DNA from: Bin87 sp026710825
GTDB lineage: Bacteria > Chloroflexota > Dehalococcoidia > Lucifugimonadales > UBA3495
DNA: 64,000 nt
Reading direction: 5' to 3'
Assembly (NCBI GenBank): GCA_965232815.1
Contig: OZ247427.1
Coordinates: 3,224,001 to 3,288,000 of the forward strand
In this document: one piece after another, positions 1 to 10,437 of the stretch
How the letters are laid out: every line of letters starts with the position of its first letter
How positions within the stretch are numbered: the stretch's first letter is position 1
Made by a program: the position numbers and the translations under genes
The notes under the pieces: generated by a model
The model's database searches: none
What the model was told of the DNA's origin: nothing
What the model saw: only the letters and a program-made list of their open reading frames with translations

Positions 1-2
1 AC

Positions 3-3000
3 ACCCTCGCCACCGCCTATACCGCGACGATTCACTTCGCTGCGGAGGTTCAGTCCGTTGGCATCTCCAGCGCCCCGGGGACCGACGCTACCTATGCGGA
101 AGATGACACGATCACGGTCGCAGTCACATTCGATAACCCGGTCTCATTGGACACCACGAACGGCACTCCCAGTGTCACCATCACCGTGGGCAACAATGAC
201 CGGGACGCCGGTTACACCGCCATCGACGCCACGAACCGGATCCTGACCTTCTCCTACACCGTGGTGGCTGGCGACAACGACCAGAACGGCATTTCCATAG
301 ATGCCAACTCCCTGTCGTTGAATGGTGCAACCATCACGGACGACAACATCAACACAGCGGCTGTGCTGGTCCACGACGCCCTCCCCGACCAATCCGGTCA
401 CCTGGTGAACAAAATCCCCGATATCGTTCCGGATGGCATTGCCGTCACCTCCACGCCACAAGCCACGTCCGACACCTACGGTTTTGAGGAGACCATCTCC
501 GTGGCTGTGGCCTTCGACTCCAACGTGTTGGTGGACACTACGAACGGGACGCCAACCGTGACCATGGCATTCTCGCAGGGCGGGGTCGCAGCGGGTACCA
601 GGAACCTTTCGTACGCCAGCGGCACCGGCACCACCACCCTGGTGTTCCAGTACGTCATTCGGGCCAACGACATCGACGACGACGGCCTCGCCATGGACGC
701 CGATCAACTGACTCTCAACGACGGCACCATCAAGCATTCAACGACCGGCAGGGATGCTAGCCTGGACCATGCCAGACCCGGAACGGATGGCGTTTTCTCC
801 GACCATAAGATCAACGGCGCGCTGGGCGCTCCGAGCGCCACACTGTCCACGCTGTCGCTCACCGACATCACGCTGTCTCCTACCTTCGAGGGCGTAACCA
901 CCGACTATCTGGGTTCGGCTGCTGCAGGCACGACGCGGACCACGGTGACAGGCACCGCCGAGTCGGGAACAACTGTGGACATTTCCCCGGCCGACGCTGA
1001 CGACGGGACCGACGGACATCAGGTGGACATCAGCCACGGCGCTGAAATCACCATCGCCGCCTCCGCCAATAACCAGCTGACCACTGCCTATTCGGTCGTC
1101 GTTTCATTGGGCGCGGCGGCAGTGCAGTCGGTCGCCATCTCCAGCGGCCCGGGTACCGATGCAACCTATGCTCAAGGGGATGTGGTCACGGTTGCCGGCA
1201 CCTTTGACCACCCGGTGTCCGTCGAAACCGCAGGGGGCACTCCCCACATCCAAATCTCGGTGGGCGGCAACGACCGGAACGCTGATTACACCTCCATCGA
1301 CGCTACGAACCGCATCCTTACCTTCGCGTACACAGTGGCGGCCGGGGACAGCGACCAGGACGGCGTCTCCATCGGCGCCAACGCGGTGTCGCTGAACGGC
1401 GGGATCATCAAGGACCGGGCCACAGGTGAAAACGCTCAGATCACCCACGGAGCGGTGGCCGACCAGTCAAGTCACCTGGTTAACAAGATCCCCAACATCG
1501 TCCGGGGTGGCGTTGCGATCGCCTCCACACCACAGGCTACATCCGACACCTATGGTTTCGAGGAGACCGTCTCCGTGGCCGTGACCTTCGACTCCAACGT
1601 GGTGGTGGACACCACGAACGGGACGCCAACCGTGACCATGGCATTCTCGCAAGGTGGGGTAGGAGCGGGTAACAGAAACCTTTCGTACGCCAGCGGCTCC
1701 GGCACCACCACCCTGGTGTTTGAGTACGTCGTACGGGTAGCAGACGCCGATGACGATGGCCTCGTCATAAACGCCAATCAACTGGCCCTCAAACGTGGCG
1801 CAATCGAGCACTCGACGACCGGACAAGATGCGAACCTGGACCACGCCACGCCCGGAGCGGATGGCGTTTTCCCCGACCACAAGATCGACGGCACCCTGGG
1901 CGCTCCGCGTGCCACATTGTCTTCGCTGTCGCTCACCGACATCACGCTGTCTCCTGCCTTCGAGGCCGGGACCACGTCCTACGTGGGCACGGCTATTCCG
2001 GGCGCCGCGCTAACCACCGTTTCGGCCAGCGCAGAGACAGGAACAACGGTGAGCATATCCCCCGCCGACACCCAGGACGGCATCGCCGGACACCAGCAGG
2101 ACATCCGCCACGGCACCAGGATCACCATCAGAGCATCCGCCGCGGGCCATGTCACCAACGCATACACCGTGACCGTGTACTTCACCGCGGAAGTGCAGTC
2201 CGTCGCTTTCTCCAGTGACCCGGGCGCCGACGCAACCTACGCCACCGGTGACGTTGTGTCGCTCGGCTTCAGGTTCGACAAGCCGGTGTCCGTGGACACC
2301 ATCGGTGGGACTCCCTACGTGACCATTACTGTAGGGAACAACGACCGCAATGCCGCTTACTCCTCCATCGATGCCAACAACCGCATCCTGACCTTCTCCT
2401 ACACAGTTGTCGCCGCGGACGACGATCAGAACGGCATCTCCATCGACGCCAACTCGCTTTCCCTCAACGGCGGGACCATCACCGACATCGGTAACAACCA
2501 GGCCGCGGTTCTGGGCCATGACGCCGTTGCTGCCCAGGCCGGGCACCTGGTGAACAAGATCCCCAACATCGTCGCGGACGGCGTGGTGATCACCTCCACA
2601 CCCCTGGCTGCCGCGGACACCTACGGGGCTGGTGAGGTCATCTCTTTCAGCGTTACCTTCGACTCCGTGGTGAACGTGGACACCACCGGAGGTACGCCAA
2701 CCTTGAGGATGAGGTTGTGGCATCCGGGAATCCAGGGGAGGGACAGGGATATGGCCTACGCCAGCGGGTCCGGAACCGACACTTTGGTGTTTGAGTACGT
2801 GGTGCAGGGCGTGGATTTGGACAACACTGGAATTGTCGTGAGCAGGAATCAGATACGGCTCGAGGGAGGCACCATCAAGCACGCCTCCACCGGACGGAAT
2901 GCCAATCTGAACCACGGCAAGCGCCATCCCTCCCGCCACAAGGTGGACGGGAGCATCCAGCTCGCTGGCCTTACCGCCCTGTCAGTGGGCGATGGGGCCC

Positions 3001-4760
3001 TTTCCCCGGCCTTCATCGCCGGTATCACCAACTACACCGCAGCGGTGGGTCGCGGCATCACGCAAACCACTGTGACGGCGTCAGCAGCAACCGGGACCAC
3101 AGTCAGTATCACCCCGGCGGACGCGTCCGTCGGCACCATCGGGCACCAGGTCGATCTGTCCAGGGGCGCCAATACCATCACGGTTACCGCTTCCAAGACG
3201 GGACTCATCACTCGAACCTACACCGTTACAGTGAACAGACTGTGGGCGGAAATCGAAAACATGGCCATCACCAGCAACCCGGGCTGGGACGATACCTATA
3301 CCACCGGCGACGAGATCGAAGTGTCCGTCACTTTCAACGGACCGGTGTCTGTGGACACCACCAACGGAACTCCGCACGTGGTAGTTGCGGTGGGATATTA
3401 TGATCGGCCCGCCGCCTTCGCGTCGATAGATTCCACCGACCGGGTGCTTACGTTCACCCACACGGTCAACTCGTTGGACAGTTCCATCGCCGGCCTGGCC
3501 CTCGGGGAAGACAGTTTGATGCTCAATGGAGGCGGCATCAAGCATTTGATCACCAACGAGGACGCGCTGATTTCCCACGGAGGCCTGGCCTCAAACCCTC
3601 GGCATCAGGTCAACAAGAGACCGAAGATTGTTCCCGGAGGCGTCAAAATCGCCTCAAATCCTGTCGCACGCGAAGATACCTACACCGTGGGAGAGATCAT
3701 CAGGTTCAGGGTAACCTTCGATTCGCTGGTGGTGGTCAACACCGATAGCGGCACGCCGAGTCTGCTGGTCAATTTCGCAGATGATAACAACCCCGCTCGC
3801 GACGTTCGCTTCTATTACAGTGCCGGCTCCGGTTCCACGAGCCTCGATTTCGAGTACGAGGTCCGGTTGGAAGATCGGGATAACAACGGCGTTTGGTTGG
3901 GAACCAATAAGCTCAGGCTCAACGGCGGCACCATTCGCCACATGACCACCCATAGAGACGCTGCCCTGGAGCATCCCAGCAACGCAAGATACTCACGGCA
4001 CAAAGTGGATCCCACGGTAGCGCCCACCCTGCTCTTCAGTTGCGGATTGCGCGTGTTAGACAAAAACTCAGAGTTGGACCTTTGCATGCAACTGCCAACT
4101 CCAGTCCCTACCGACGAGGACGTGGTGTTTGAATGGCGCCGGAAGCCTTACTATGGGGTTCCTGTCAAGAACATCGGCACCGAGGATTTCGATGATTGGA
4201 TAGAATTCGCTCGGGGAGGTCGACACACCAGTTGTGGCGTCACATGCATCCGGTTCACTTTGACCCTTAATTCCGGCCGCGGTGCGGGGACGACTTACCA
4301 GGCGCGCGCGCGGCAAGGGGACACGATCCTGGCAACGTCGAGGAGATTGGAGGTCCACCACCCCAACCTGAGTACCGCCGAACTGAACACGGAGCTCAGC
4401 GGCGTCTTCTATCCCCATGACTTCACTTCGTACCCAGATGACGTGGCAACGGGGATTTTCCGCACCGATCTGACCTTCACTGATCCAGTGGTGCGCGCCA
4501 CGGCGGTAGAGCTTGTCGAAGGGTTGCGAGCTTCCGACTTCCACGTAAACAATGGGACCGTTATCAATATTGTCCCTGACCCGGGCGCAAGCTATGCGAT
4601 AACAATTGTGCCAACCACCCTGGGAGACCCGGTCATCATCAGCCTGCCCCAGGGAGTGGTCCTTGGCGTGGGGTCAGCGTTCGACGCCGACGGCACGAAC
4701 GCGTTCACTCGCCCCAACAACGCATCAAACGTCCTGACGGTGAAAACCGCAATACCGTAA
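3..4760 (+). CDS. Giant cadherin-like repeat surface protein, 5' end outside window
   Basis: The reading frame is open from base 3, so the gene enters from the left and its N-terminus is not visible; the first internal ATG at 147 is not a start. About 1585 residues are seen. Four units of roughly 355 residues each carry a block opening like VQSVxISSxPGxDATYxxGD, a second block with DTYGFEETxSVxVTFDSNVxVDTT, and a beta-sandwich block with TLSxLSLTDITLSPxFE and ISPAD...GHQ. This resembles the Cadherin-like beta-sandwich family (PF12733) and SwmB-like repeats. A non-repeated C-terminus of about 245 residues follows, with cysteine pairs near 4045-4090 and 4230-4250. No sortase or membrane anchor is seen. 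It is probably secreted or cell-surface adhesive; the ligand is unknown. It converges on the next gene across a hairpin terminator. Confidence 0.85.
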   Translation, partial: TLATAYTATIHFAAEVQSVGISSAPGTDATYAEDDTITVAVTFDNPVSLDTTNGTPSVTITVGNNDRDAGYTAIDATNRILTFSYTVVAGDNDQNGISIDANSLSLNGATITDDNINTAAVLVHDALPDQSGHLVNKIPDIVPDGIAVTSTPQATSDTYGFEETISVAVAFDSNVLVDTTNGTPTVTMAFSQGGVAAGTRNLSYASGTGTTTLVFQYVIRANDIDDDGLAMDADQLTLNDGTIKHSTTGRDASLDHARPGTDGVFSDHKINGALGAPSATLSTLSLTDITLSPTFEGVTTDYLGSAAAGTTRTTVTGTAESGTTVDISPADADDGTDGHQVDISHGAEITIAASANNQLTTAYSVVVSLGAAAVQSVAISSGPGTDATYAQGDVVTVAGTFDHPVSVETAGGTPHIQISVGGNDRNADYTSIDATNRILTFAYTVAAGDSDQDGVSIGANAVSLNGGIIKDRATGENAQITHGAVADQSSHLVNKIPNIVRGGVAIASTPQATSDTYGFEETVSVAVTFDSNVVVDTTNGTPTVTMAFSQGGVGAGNRNLSYASGSGTTTLVFEYVVRVADADDDGLVINANQLALKRGAIEHSTTGQDANLDHATPGADGVFPDHKIDGTLGAPRATLSSLSLTDITLSPAFEAGTTSYVGTAIPGAALTTVSASAETGTTVSISPADTQDGIAGHQQDIRHGTRITIRASAAGHVTNAYTVTVYFTAEVQSVAFSSDPGADATYATGDVVSLGFRFDKPVSVDTIGGTPYVTITVGNNDRNAAYSSIDANNRILTFSYTVVAADDDQNGISIDANSLSLNGGTITDIGNNQAAVLGHDAVAAQAGHLVNKIPNIVADGVVITSTPLAAADTYGAGEVISFSVTFDSVVNVDTTGGTPTLRMRLWHPGIQGRDRDMAYASGSGTDTLVFEYVVQGVDLDNTGIVVSRNQIRLEGGTIKHASTGRNANLNHGKRHPSRHKVDGSIQLAGLTALSVGDGALSPAFIAGITNYTAAVGRGITQTTVTASAATGTTVSITPADASVGTIGHQVDLSRGANTITVTASKTGLITRTYTVTVNRLWAEIENMAITSNPGWDDTYTTGDEIEVSVTFNGPVSVDTTNGTPHVVVAVGYYDRPAAFASIDSTDRVLTFTHTVNSLDSSIAGLALGEDSLMLNGGGIKHLITNEDALISHGGLASNPRHQVNKRPKIVPGGVKIASNPVAREDTYTVGEIIRFRVTFDSLVVVNTDSGTPSLLVNFADDNNPARDVRFYYSAGSGSTSLDFEYEVRLEDRDNNGVWLGTNKLRLNGGTIRHMTTHRDAALEHPSNARYSRHKVDPTVAPTLLFSCGLRVLDKNSELDLCMQLPTPVPTDEDVVFEWRRKPYYGVPVKNIGTEDFDDWIEFARGGRHTSCGVTCIRFTLTLNSGRGAGTTYQARARQGDTILATSRRLEVHHPNLSTAELNTELSGVFYPHDFTSYPDDVATGIFRTDLTFTDPVVRATAVELVEGLRASDFHVNNGTVINIVPDPGASYAITIVPTTLGDPVIISLPQGVVLGVGSAFDADGTNAFTRPNNASNVLTVKTAIP
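48..4020 (+). repeat. Four tandem coding repeats of about 1.07 kb
   Basis: Equivalent unit starts lie at about 48, 1122, 2193 and 3252, giving periods of 1074, 1071 and 1059 bp. Copies 1 and 2 are nearly identical at the DNA level over 467-655 versus 1537-1730, whereas copy 4 is clearly diverged. This pattern indicates recent duplication or gene conversion of the first units. Confidence 0.85.
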
Positions 4761-4840
4761 TCAAAGTCATTCGACGCGCAGGAACCTGACGGGATGCTGC
4801 CACCGCAGGACGGGATCGCGACGTTTCAGACACTCGCCAA

Positions 4841-4865
4841 ATGCGCCCGGATTGACCGGGCGCAT
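4841..4865. terminator. Perfect 10-bp hairpin between convergent genes
   Basis: ATGCGCCCGG pairs perfectly with CCGGGCGCAT around the loop ATTGA, followed by TGCGATTTT. It lies 80 bp after the first gene and 84 bp before the end of the opposing gene, so it can serve as a shared terminator. The T tract is weak. Confidence 0.75.
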
Positions 4866-4948
4866 TGCGATTTTGTGATCGCGGGGATTCCACCCCCGCG
4901 ACCACCGGGCAGTCGGCGGACCTCCTGCCCAGTCGATAGTTGCCCAGA

Positions 4949-7900
4949 TCACGGTGCGAACGGGTTTGCGAAAACCATCGCGTCGATGGTGACTTTCTTG
5001 GTCTTCACATCGCCGTTGCCGGTGTGTGGCACGAAGTGATATCGGTCCACCTCAGACGTCTTCGTCTGGTAGGTCACGGCAGTGGGCACGTTGTCCGGAT
5101 CAGTGGCATCGCCGCTCCACCTGTGGAACGTCTCCTGCGCGGTGGTCACCGCCATTGAATCCAGGGACCAGCTCAACCGAGTCTGATCGACGTCACTGAG
5201 AACCACCCGGAGTTCCGTAGGCTGTCCGGCGCTATCCTCGTGGTAAGCGCGCTTCACCGGTTTCTCGCAGCTCCAGCTTCCGTTTGAAAACTCGCAGATC
5301 TCGTATACGTCGCGCAGCGAGGACATCTTGACCTCTCGATTCCCCAGGTAGTACGCCTTGTTCATGTATTGCTCAAGCGTCACCGTATATCCGGTGACGG
5401 CGGGTTTCTTGCGATCCCACTTGCGCCAGTTAACGGTGTAGTAGCCGTCCATGCGCGTCTCGGTTTTCACAAACGACGTCGAGCCGCACCGAATGTACGT
5501 GATGCCCGCGAATCCCGTGGAACAGCCCTGATTCATGCCCTGCTCCCATACGTTTTGAACTTGCACTTCACGGTTCACCCGCACCCGGTACGTCGTGGAT
5601 GCAGCAGTATCGCCGCGGGCGACCGTAACGGTGATGGGATTGGTGCCCACCGCGAGGTCGACCTGGTGACCATCCTGCGACGGTGCACTGTCCGCGGGAG
5701 AGATCGTCACGGTGACGCCGGAATCCGCAGATGGGACCGCCGTTACCGTGGTGCGCGTATCCGCGAACGGCGTGCTCGCGCCGTACTGGAATGTCCGGTG
5801 GTGGAACTCCAGGCTGATGCCACCGAGCAGCAGCGATTCCAGGCTGGTGTCGACTACGGTGGGGTCTCTCACAGCTTCCGACGACATCAACGATGCGCTC
5901 TTGCCAGAGCCCTGTGTGTCGGTGTAACTCGCGGTGGCGCGCAGCAGTGCGCCCTCGTCCGCGGCGACCGGCGTGTAGGTTTCGGACGTGGCGCTGGCCA
6001 GGTCGGTCCAGGTCGCGCCGTCGTCGTGTGACTTGGCCCATTGCCAGGAAATGGCGGTGGTCCCGCCGTCAGGATCCGTTAGCGACGCAGTAATGGCCTC
6101 CCCATACTTGGGACGCGGGATTGACAGGATCACCTTGCCGGCCTCATCGGCGTTGATCAAGTCGACCGTCACGGTGATTGTGTCGTCGATTGAGGAGTCC
6201 GAATTGTGACCGGAGTCCTGGCCGTCCGTGACCTGCACAACCACGGTCAGCGACGGCGTGGTCTCGAAGTCGAGCAACGCGCCGGCTGCCACTCTCAGTT
6301 TCCCGGTGGAAGCGTCAACGATGAAATTGGCAGCGTCGTCGCCGATGGCCAGCGAGTAGGTCAACTTGTCGTTATCGGCATCCGACGCGAGCACGGCTGC
6401 GCCCAGGCGAGCACCGGTGACAGCGTCTTCGCTCACGGAACGGGTTGCCGTTGCGCCCGCGTCGAAGGTCGGAGCCTGGTTGGCCGCCCGATGCGGAACC
6501 CCGTTGTCGGACGCCCCGTGAACGATTTTGCCGGTACCGTGTTTATCGTCGTAGGTCGCCTGGGCGCGCAGGAATTTCCCATGATCGGCAAACGTGGGTG
6601 TGTAGTCACCCGTGGTGGCGTCAGTAACGTCTGTCCAGGTGGTGGCGTCAGCGGTGTCGGCGGTCTGCCACTGCCAGGAGAGGTTTCTGACGGGATCATC
6701 AGGGTCATCAAGTTCAACGCTGATCTGCTGTCCGACCCGTGGGTGTTCCTGGGTGAGGGAAACCGTGCCTGGTTCGTCGACGTCGATCACGTTGATGGTA
6801 ACGTCGATAAAGGCATCCCACACGATGTCGGCCTCTCCGTCGGCGTCCTTGTTGTCGCGGACTTGGATGGTCATGGTGTAGGAGCGCCTGCGTTCGTAAT
6901 CCGGGTAAGCGCCCGACCGGAGGAAGATCTGCCCGCTGGTGAAGGTCGTGGTAAAAAATGCGGAGTTCCATTCCAACAGGCGATAGTCCAAAGTGTCGCC
7001 GGTGTCCGGGTCGGTGGCCACAATCGGCGTGCCGACAAAATCGCCGGGCCTCGCGTCCTCACGGACTGACCGTGTGGCCGTCGCGCCTTCCGTAAACGAC
7101 GGGGACTGGTTGGTGGGGGTGTCGGCCAGCACCGCATTGTCTGCCGCGCGAACAGCCTCTTTGCCAGTACCTTCTCCATCGTCGTAGGTGGCCTCGGCCC
7201 TGATGAACTTCCCGGCATCGCCCGATGCTGGCGTGTAACTGCTCGCCGTGGCGCCGCTGATGTTGGTCCACGTGGTGGCACCGACCGTGTCCGCCTTTTG
7301 CCATTGCCAGGTGAGATTGGCAACGGAGCCGTCAGGATCGTTGAGCGATGCGGACAGTGCGACGTTGACCTCGGGGTTATTGGATCCCAGCGTGACGGTT
7401 CCGGCCTCGTCGACATTGGTCACGTCGATGGTGATGGAGACTTCGTCGTCCCAACTGGTGTCCACCCCGTCGTTGTCATCCTTGTCGTCCCTCACCCGAA
7501 CGTTCAGTTCGTAGGAAGCCGTAGCTTCGTAATCGAGGGTCTCCCCCGCTTTGAGCGTGATGTTCCCGTCGGTCACCTGGAACGGATGCGTTGAAGGGTC
7601 ATCTATGCCATATATCAGGGTATCCCCATCCGGATCGGAAACCTCGATACGAGCCACCACGTCGGTTTCCGCGGCATCTTCGACAACCATGAAGGATTCG
7701 ACGCTGGGGATGATAAATTCCGGGTCGGCGTTGTGGAGCACGTCCACGTACACCGTGACGGAATCGTCGGCGCTGCTATCAGCCCTGCCGATCAGGCCTT
7801 TCCCGTCGTGGACGGTGGCGACGAACGACAGGCTCTCCCCGGCCGAGAATGTTGCAGAAGAAAGGCTGCGGATTCCGAGATCCGGGTCGATGGAGAATCG

Positions 7901-9022
7901 GCTGGAGTCCGAGCCTGTGAGGTGGAAGAGCAGCCCATCGCCGTCCGCGTCGGTAGCCTCGGGCAACTGGCCAACAAGACTGTTCCCGGGCAGGCCGTGG
8001 TACATCTCGTACCGTACAGAATCGACGACGAACGAAGCAGGACGGTTCAGTTTGGCGTAGGCATAGATCAGTTCGTCCTGGGGGTCCGCCACCCACACGC
8101 GTTGGCGGTAGCCGGTCATGCCCCCGCTGAATCTGTCATTTTGCGGAGCCGGACGGAAATCCTGGGACTGTTGACGGACACCGTCGTCCAGGCTGTAGGC
8201 GAACGCGTTCTTTCGGCTCCGATCGAATACCCAGATGTGCTCGCCGTCGGACCAGATGTTGCCCGGATCGTCATTGGCCGAATGAAAGGGAATGTCCCGG
8301 GTTTCGTGGCGTGTCATGAGGGGCCACTCGTAAGCGTAGAGTTTGTCGTCGGACTTGTCCGACACCCACATGAGCGTCCCGTCAGACCATATTCCGGAGG
8401 GGTGCGCGTTGTCTGAATCGAGAGTCTTCAAATTCGCCTGGCTGTGCGCTCCGATTGCATCCATCTCATAGGCGTACAGTAGGCCGTCATCTGCGTCGCA
8501 GACCCAGATGTGGACGCCGTCCGACCACATGGCGACCGGGTCTTCGTTGGCGTCAGTCAGGAAGTAATTCTGGCTCGTGGGAGAACCGTCGCTCAGATTG
8601 TAGGCGAGCAGAGTGTCGTGAACGACCCCCTTGTTCCCGACCCACATGGTCGTTCCGTCGGTCCAGAGACCTGCAGGTTGAGTGGCTGCGGTGATCGAGA
8701 TGTCGGCGTCCTGCAGCCTGAAACCGTCATAGACCACCGCGTAGACGTGATCGTCATCATCGTCCACGATCCAGAAGAGTTTTTCGTCAGACCAGATGCC
8801 CTTGGGGTCTCCACTGCCGATTGGGAGTCGGAACGCCGGATTTACTGTTTTTTCCGAGTAATCGTACCGGTACGCGATATCGTCCCTGTGGTCGGTGACC
8901 CATACCCCTTTGGAATCGGAGCGTGTCGACACCCAGACCCCCCAGGGGTGATCGTTGCCATCGTGCAGAGCGAACGATTTATTTGTCAGCTCTTCGCCGT
9001 TGGACAGCCGATACAAGAACAC
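4949..9022 (-). CDS. Propeller plus cadherin/Ig-repeat surface protein, main part
   Basis: This is the large downstream part (about 1357 residues) of a gene whose start lies in the next entry. The first 330 residues hold repeats of about 50 residues with the signature GxWSDGxxxWVxDxxDxxLYAY, typical of an NHL/YVTN-like beta-propeller. Then come cadherin-like modules (DxDGDxLxYxL, FxVDxxTGxL, LDFETTxSxxVxVxVxD) alternating with an Ig-like module (ITWQWQKA...YTPxxxDxGxFLRAxAxYxD). A PF12733-like sandwich (ISPAD...GHQVDL) and a cysteine-containing C-terminal domain of about 190 residues follow. The protein is probably exported and binds extracellular material. The apparent ATG-less start is artificial: the sequence continues upstream in another frame across an A6 run (see 8986-9525). 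Confidence 0.8.
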   Translation of the reverse strand: MFLYRLSNGEELTNKSFALHDGNDHPWGVWVSTRSDSKGVWVTDHRDDIAYRYDYSEKTVNPAFRLPIGSGDPKGIWSDEKLFWIVDDDDDHVYAVVYDGFRLQDADISITAATQPAGLWTDGTTMWVGNKGVVHDTLLAYNLSDGSPTSQNYFLTDANEDPVAMWSDGVHIWVCDADDGLLYAYEMDAIGAHSQANLKTLDSDNAHPSGIWSDGTLMWVSDKSDDKLYAYEWPLMTRHETRDIPFHSANDDPGNIWSDGEHIWVFDRSRKNAFAYSLDDGVRQQSQDFRPAPQNDRFSGGMTGYRQRVWVADPQDELIYAYAKLNRPASFVVDSVRYEMYHGLPGNSLVGQLPEATDADGDGLLFHLTGSDSSRFSIDPDLGIRSLSSATFSAGESLSFVATVHDGKGLIGRADSSADDSVTVYVDVLHNADPEFIIPSVESFMVVEDAAETDVVARIEVSDPDGDTLIYGIDDPSTHPFQVTDGNITLKAGETLDYEATASYELNVRVRDDKDDNDGVDTSWDDEVSITIDVTNVDEAGTVTLGSNNPEVNVALSASLNDPDGSVANLTWQWQKADTVGATTWTNISGATASSYTPASGDAGKFIRAEATYDDGEGTGKEAVRAADNAVLADTPTNQSPSFTEGATATRSVREDARPGDFVGTPIVATDPDTGDTLDYRLLEWNSAFFTTTFTSGQIFLRSGAYPDYERRRSYTMTIQVRDNKDADGEADIVWDAFIDVTINVIDVDEPGTVSLTQEHPRVGQQISVELDDPDDPVRNLSWQWQTADTADATTWTDVTDATTGDYTPTFADHGKFLRAQATYDDKHGTGKIVHGASDNGVPHRAANQAPTFDAGATATRSVSEDAVTGARLGAAVLASDADNDKLTYSLAIGDDAANFIVDASTGKLRVAAGALLDFETTPSLTVVVQVTDGQDSGHNSDSSIDDTITVTVDLINADEAGKVILSIPRPKYGEAITASLTDPDGGTTAISWQWAKSHDDGATWTDLASATSETYTPVAADEGALLRATASYTDTQGSGKSASLMSSEAVRDPTVVDTSLESLLLGGISLEFHHRTFQYGASTPFADTRTTVTAVPSADSGVTVTISPADSAPSQDGHQVDLAVGTNPITVTVARGDTAASTTYRVRVNREVQVQNVWEQGMNQGCSTGFAGITYIRCGSTSFVKTETRMDGYYTVNWRKWDRKKPAVTGYTVTLEQYMNKAYYLGNREVKMSSLRDVYEICEFSNGSWSCEKPVKRAYHEDSAGQPTELRVVLSDVDQTRLSWSLDSMAVTTAQETFHRWSGDATDPDNVPTAVTYQTKTSEVDRYHFVPHTGNGDVKTKKVTIDAMVFANPFAP

Positions 9023-9525
9023 CGTTTTTTAGTCGCGTCGACGACAAACATGTAATCAGAACCGGCAGCAATGCCGCGCGGTGCAAGATTGCCGGTACCC
9101 AGTGTGATGTCCCGGTCCGTCACTCGCGACTGCGATTCGATGTCGTACGCAAAGAGCTTCTTATCGTCCCAGTCGGCGACCCACATGATGGTGCCGTCGG
9201 AAGTTATGCCCTGGGGTTTGCTGTTATTGCTGGACAGGTCTATGTCTTTGTCTGGCAAGCGGGCGCCCGTTGATAACCGATAGGCGATCAGCTCGCTTTT
9301 GTCGTCCCGGTCGTCGAGGATCCACATGGTGTGCCCGTCGGACCACACCCCTTCGGGCTTATTGTGTTTCGAACCGACATCGAAACCGCGTTGGTGCGCG
9401 TTGACTCCGGCGTCGACGGTGTCGGTGCCGGCGCCAAAAAGCGGGATGACTGCTATTAGGATCGCGACTGCGAAGGTGGTTGTGAATCGGAGGGTCCTTT
9501 GATTTGACGTTATGGTTGTAAGCAC
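8986..9525 (-). CDS. N-terminal part of the propeller-cadherin protein, frameshifted
   Basis: This ORF carries the signal peptide (hydrophobic stretch FAVAILIAVIPLF, then ALG-like small residues) and the first two or three propeller repeats, ending SDYMFVVDATKK before a short nonsense tail. The next ORF resumes with VFLYRLSNGEE. Reading one extra A in the A6 run at about 9024-9029 (minus strand) joins the two without loss. The GTG start at 9525 is chosen because GGAGA lies 6 nt upstream; an ATG at 9579 lacks a good ribosome site. The break may be a sequencing error, a true mutation, or -1 slippage on AAA-AAA. Confidence 0.7.
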   Translation of the reverse strand: MLTTITSNQRTLRFTTTFAVAILIAVIPLFGAGTDTVDAGVNAHQRGFDVGSKHNKPEGVWSDGHTMWILDDRDDKSELIAYRLSTGARLPDKDIDLSSNNSKPQGITSDGTIMWVADWDDKKLFAYDIESQSRVTDRDITLGTGNLAPRGIAAGSDYMFVVDATKKRCSCIGCPTAKS

Positions 9526-9579
9526 GATTATTCTCCGTTTTGGGACACTTATGCTGGTCCCGAAATATGATGAGGACAT

Positions 9580-10437
9580 GCTTGCGGTGGACGATAGGCC
9601 GATGGTGGAGCGAGTCGCCGAGGGCGAGCAGGCCCGGGAGTCCCTTCAAGTTATTTCAGATGATTTGGGATCGATGGGATCGTGCATGGGCGAGGGATTA
9701 TCACGCCTAGCTATCGCGGGCGCGGTTCTGCCCAACCGACGCACAAACCCGTGTTCGAACGCCTGAGACGACGGGTCAAGCAGAGATATGAACGGTTCCG
9801 CACATCCCGATGGTCTTATTGCCGCCGCCGCTCCAACACCCGATCGGGCACAATCAACGGAAACCGTGGCGCGCAACGCCGTCACAGAGCCACGGTGACC
9901 GGGCTCGGGCGATTCTGTGAAATAGTTGAACCGCAAGCGCTTTCGCCGCGCTCGCCTGGGATATCCCCCAATCTTACGAAATTATGGACAGTGCTGGTGT
10001 AATCCCCTTATCGAGTCGGGCAGATCTTCCCATATGCGGGAAACATTCTTGTTATCGGGCGAAACTGATGCACGGGCCTGGATGCGGCTCGCGGTGACGC
10101 CTTTCAATATGCTAGGGCGGCATTTTCCTAATGTCATTACCATCGACAAAACGGACACCCCATGCGGTGTCCGTCAGCGTTATCAGTAGGCCGGTGACAT
10201 TACATGCGGCCACTGTCATCAGGATCGACCGTATTTTCGAAGTCAGGCCGACGCCAACGGACGATGTCCGGCCAGTTCTGAATCCGTTCCAGGTCCTTCA
10301 GGCAATGACAGGGGAGCGCCATCGGGGAACGCGACCCGAGGTTGCCGACAGCCAGCGCGCCGGTATTGGCGGGTGGTTCGGAGGTTGGCTCGCAGTCGTG
10401 CGCCGGCGTCATGGCGCTGAAACGGTGCGAACGGCTG
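9580..10437. other. No recognisable gene; one hairpin
   Basis: No ORF here has recognisable family features in either strand. A 9-bp hairpin (ACGGACACC/GGTGTCCGT, 10151-10174) is followed on the minus strand by a short T run and could be a weak terminator. The segment ends at the left terminal repeat of the IS256-type element. Confidence 0.5.

Noticed and set aside
147..4100. Many long ORFs antisense to the giant surface protein
   Set aside because: They are GC-rich shadow frames with low-complexity Gly/Val/Arg translations and no family features.
5369..9055. Plus-strand ORFs of up to 287 codons opposite the propeller-cadherin gene
   Set aside because: They repeat with the period of the opposite-strand repeats, have no ribosome sites and show no domain.
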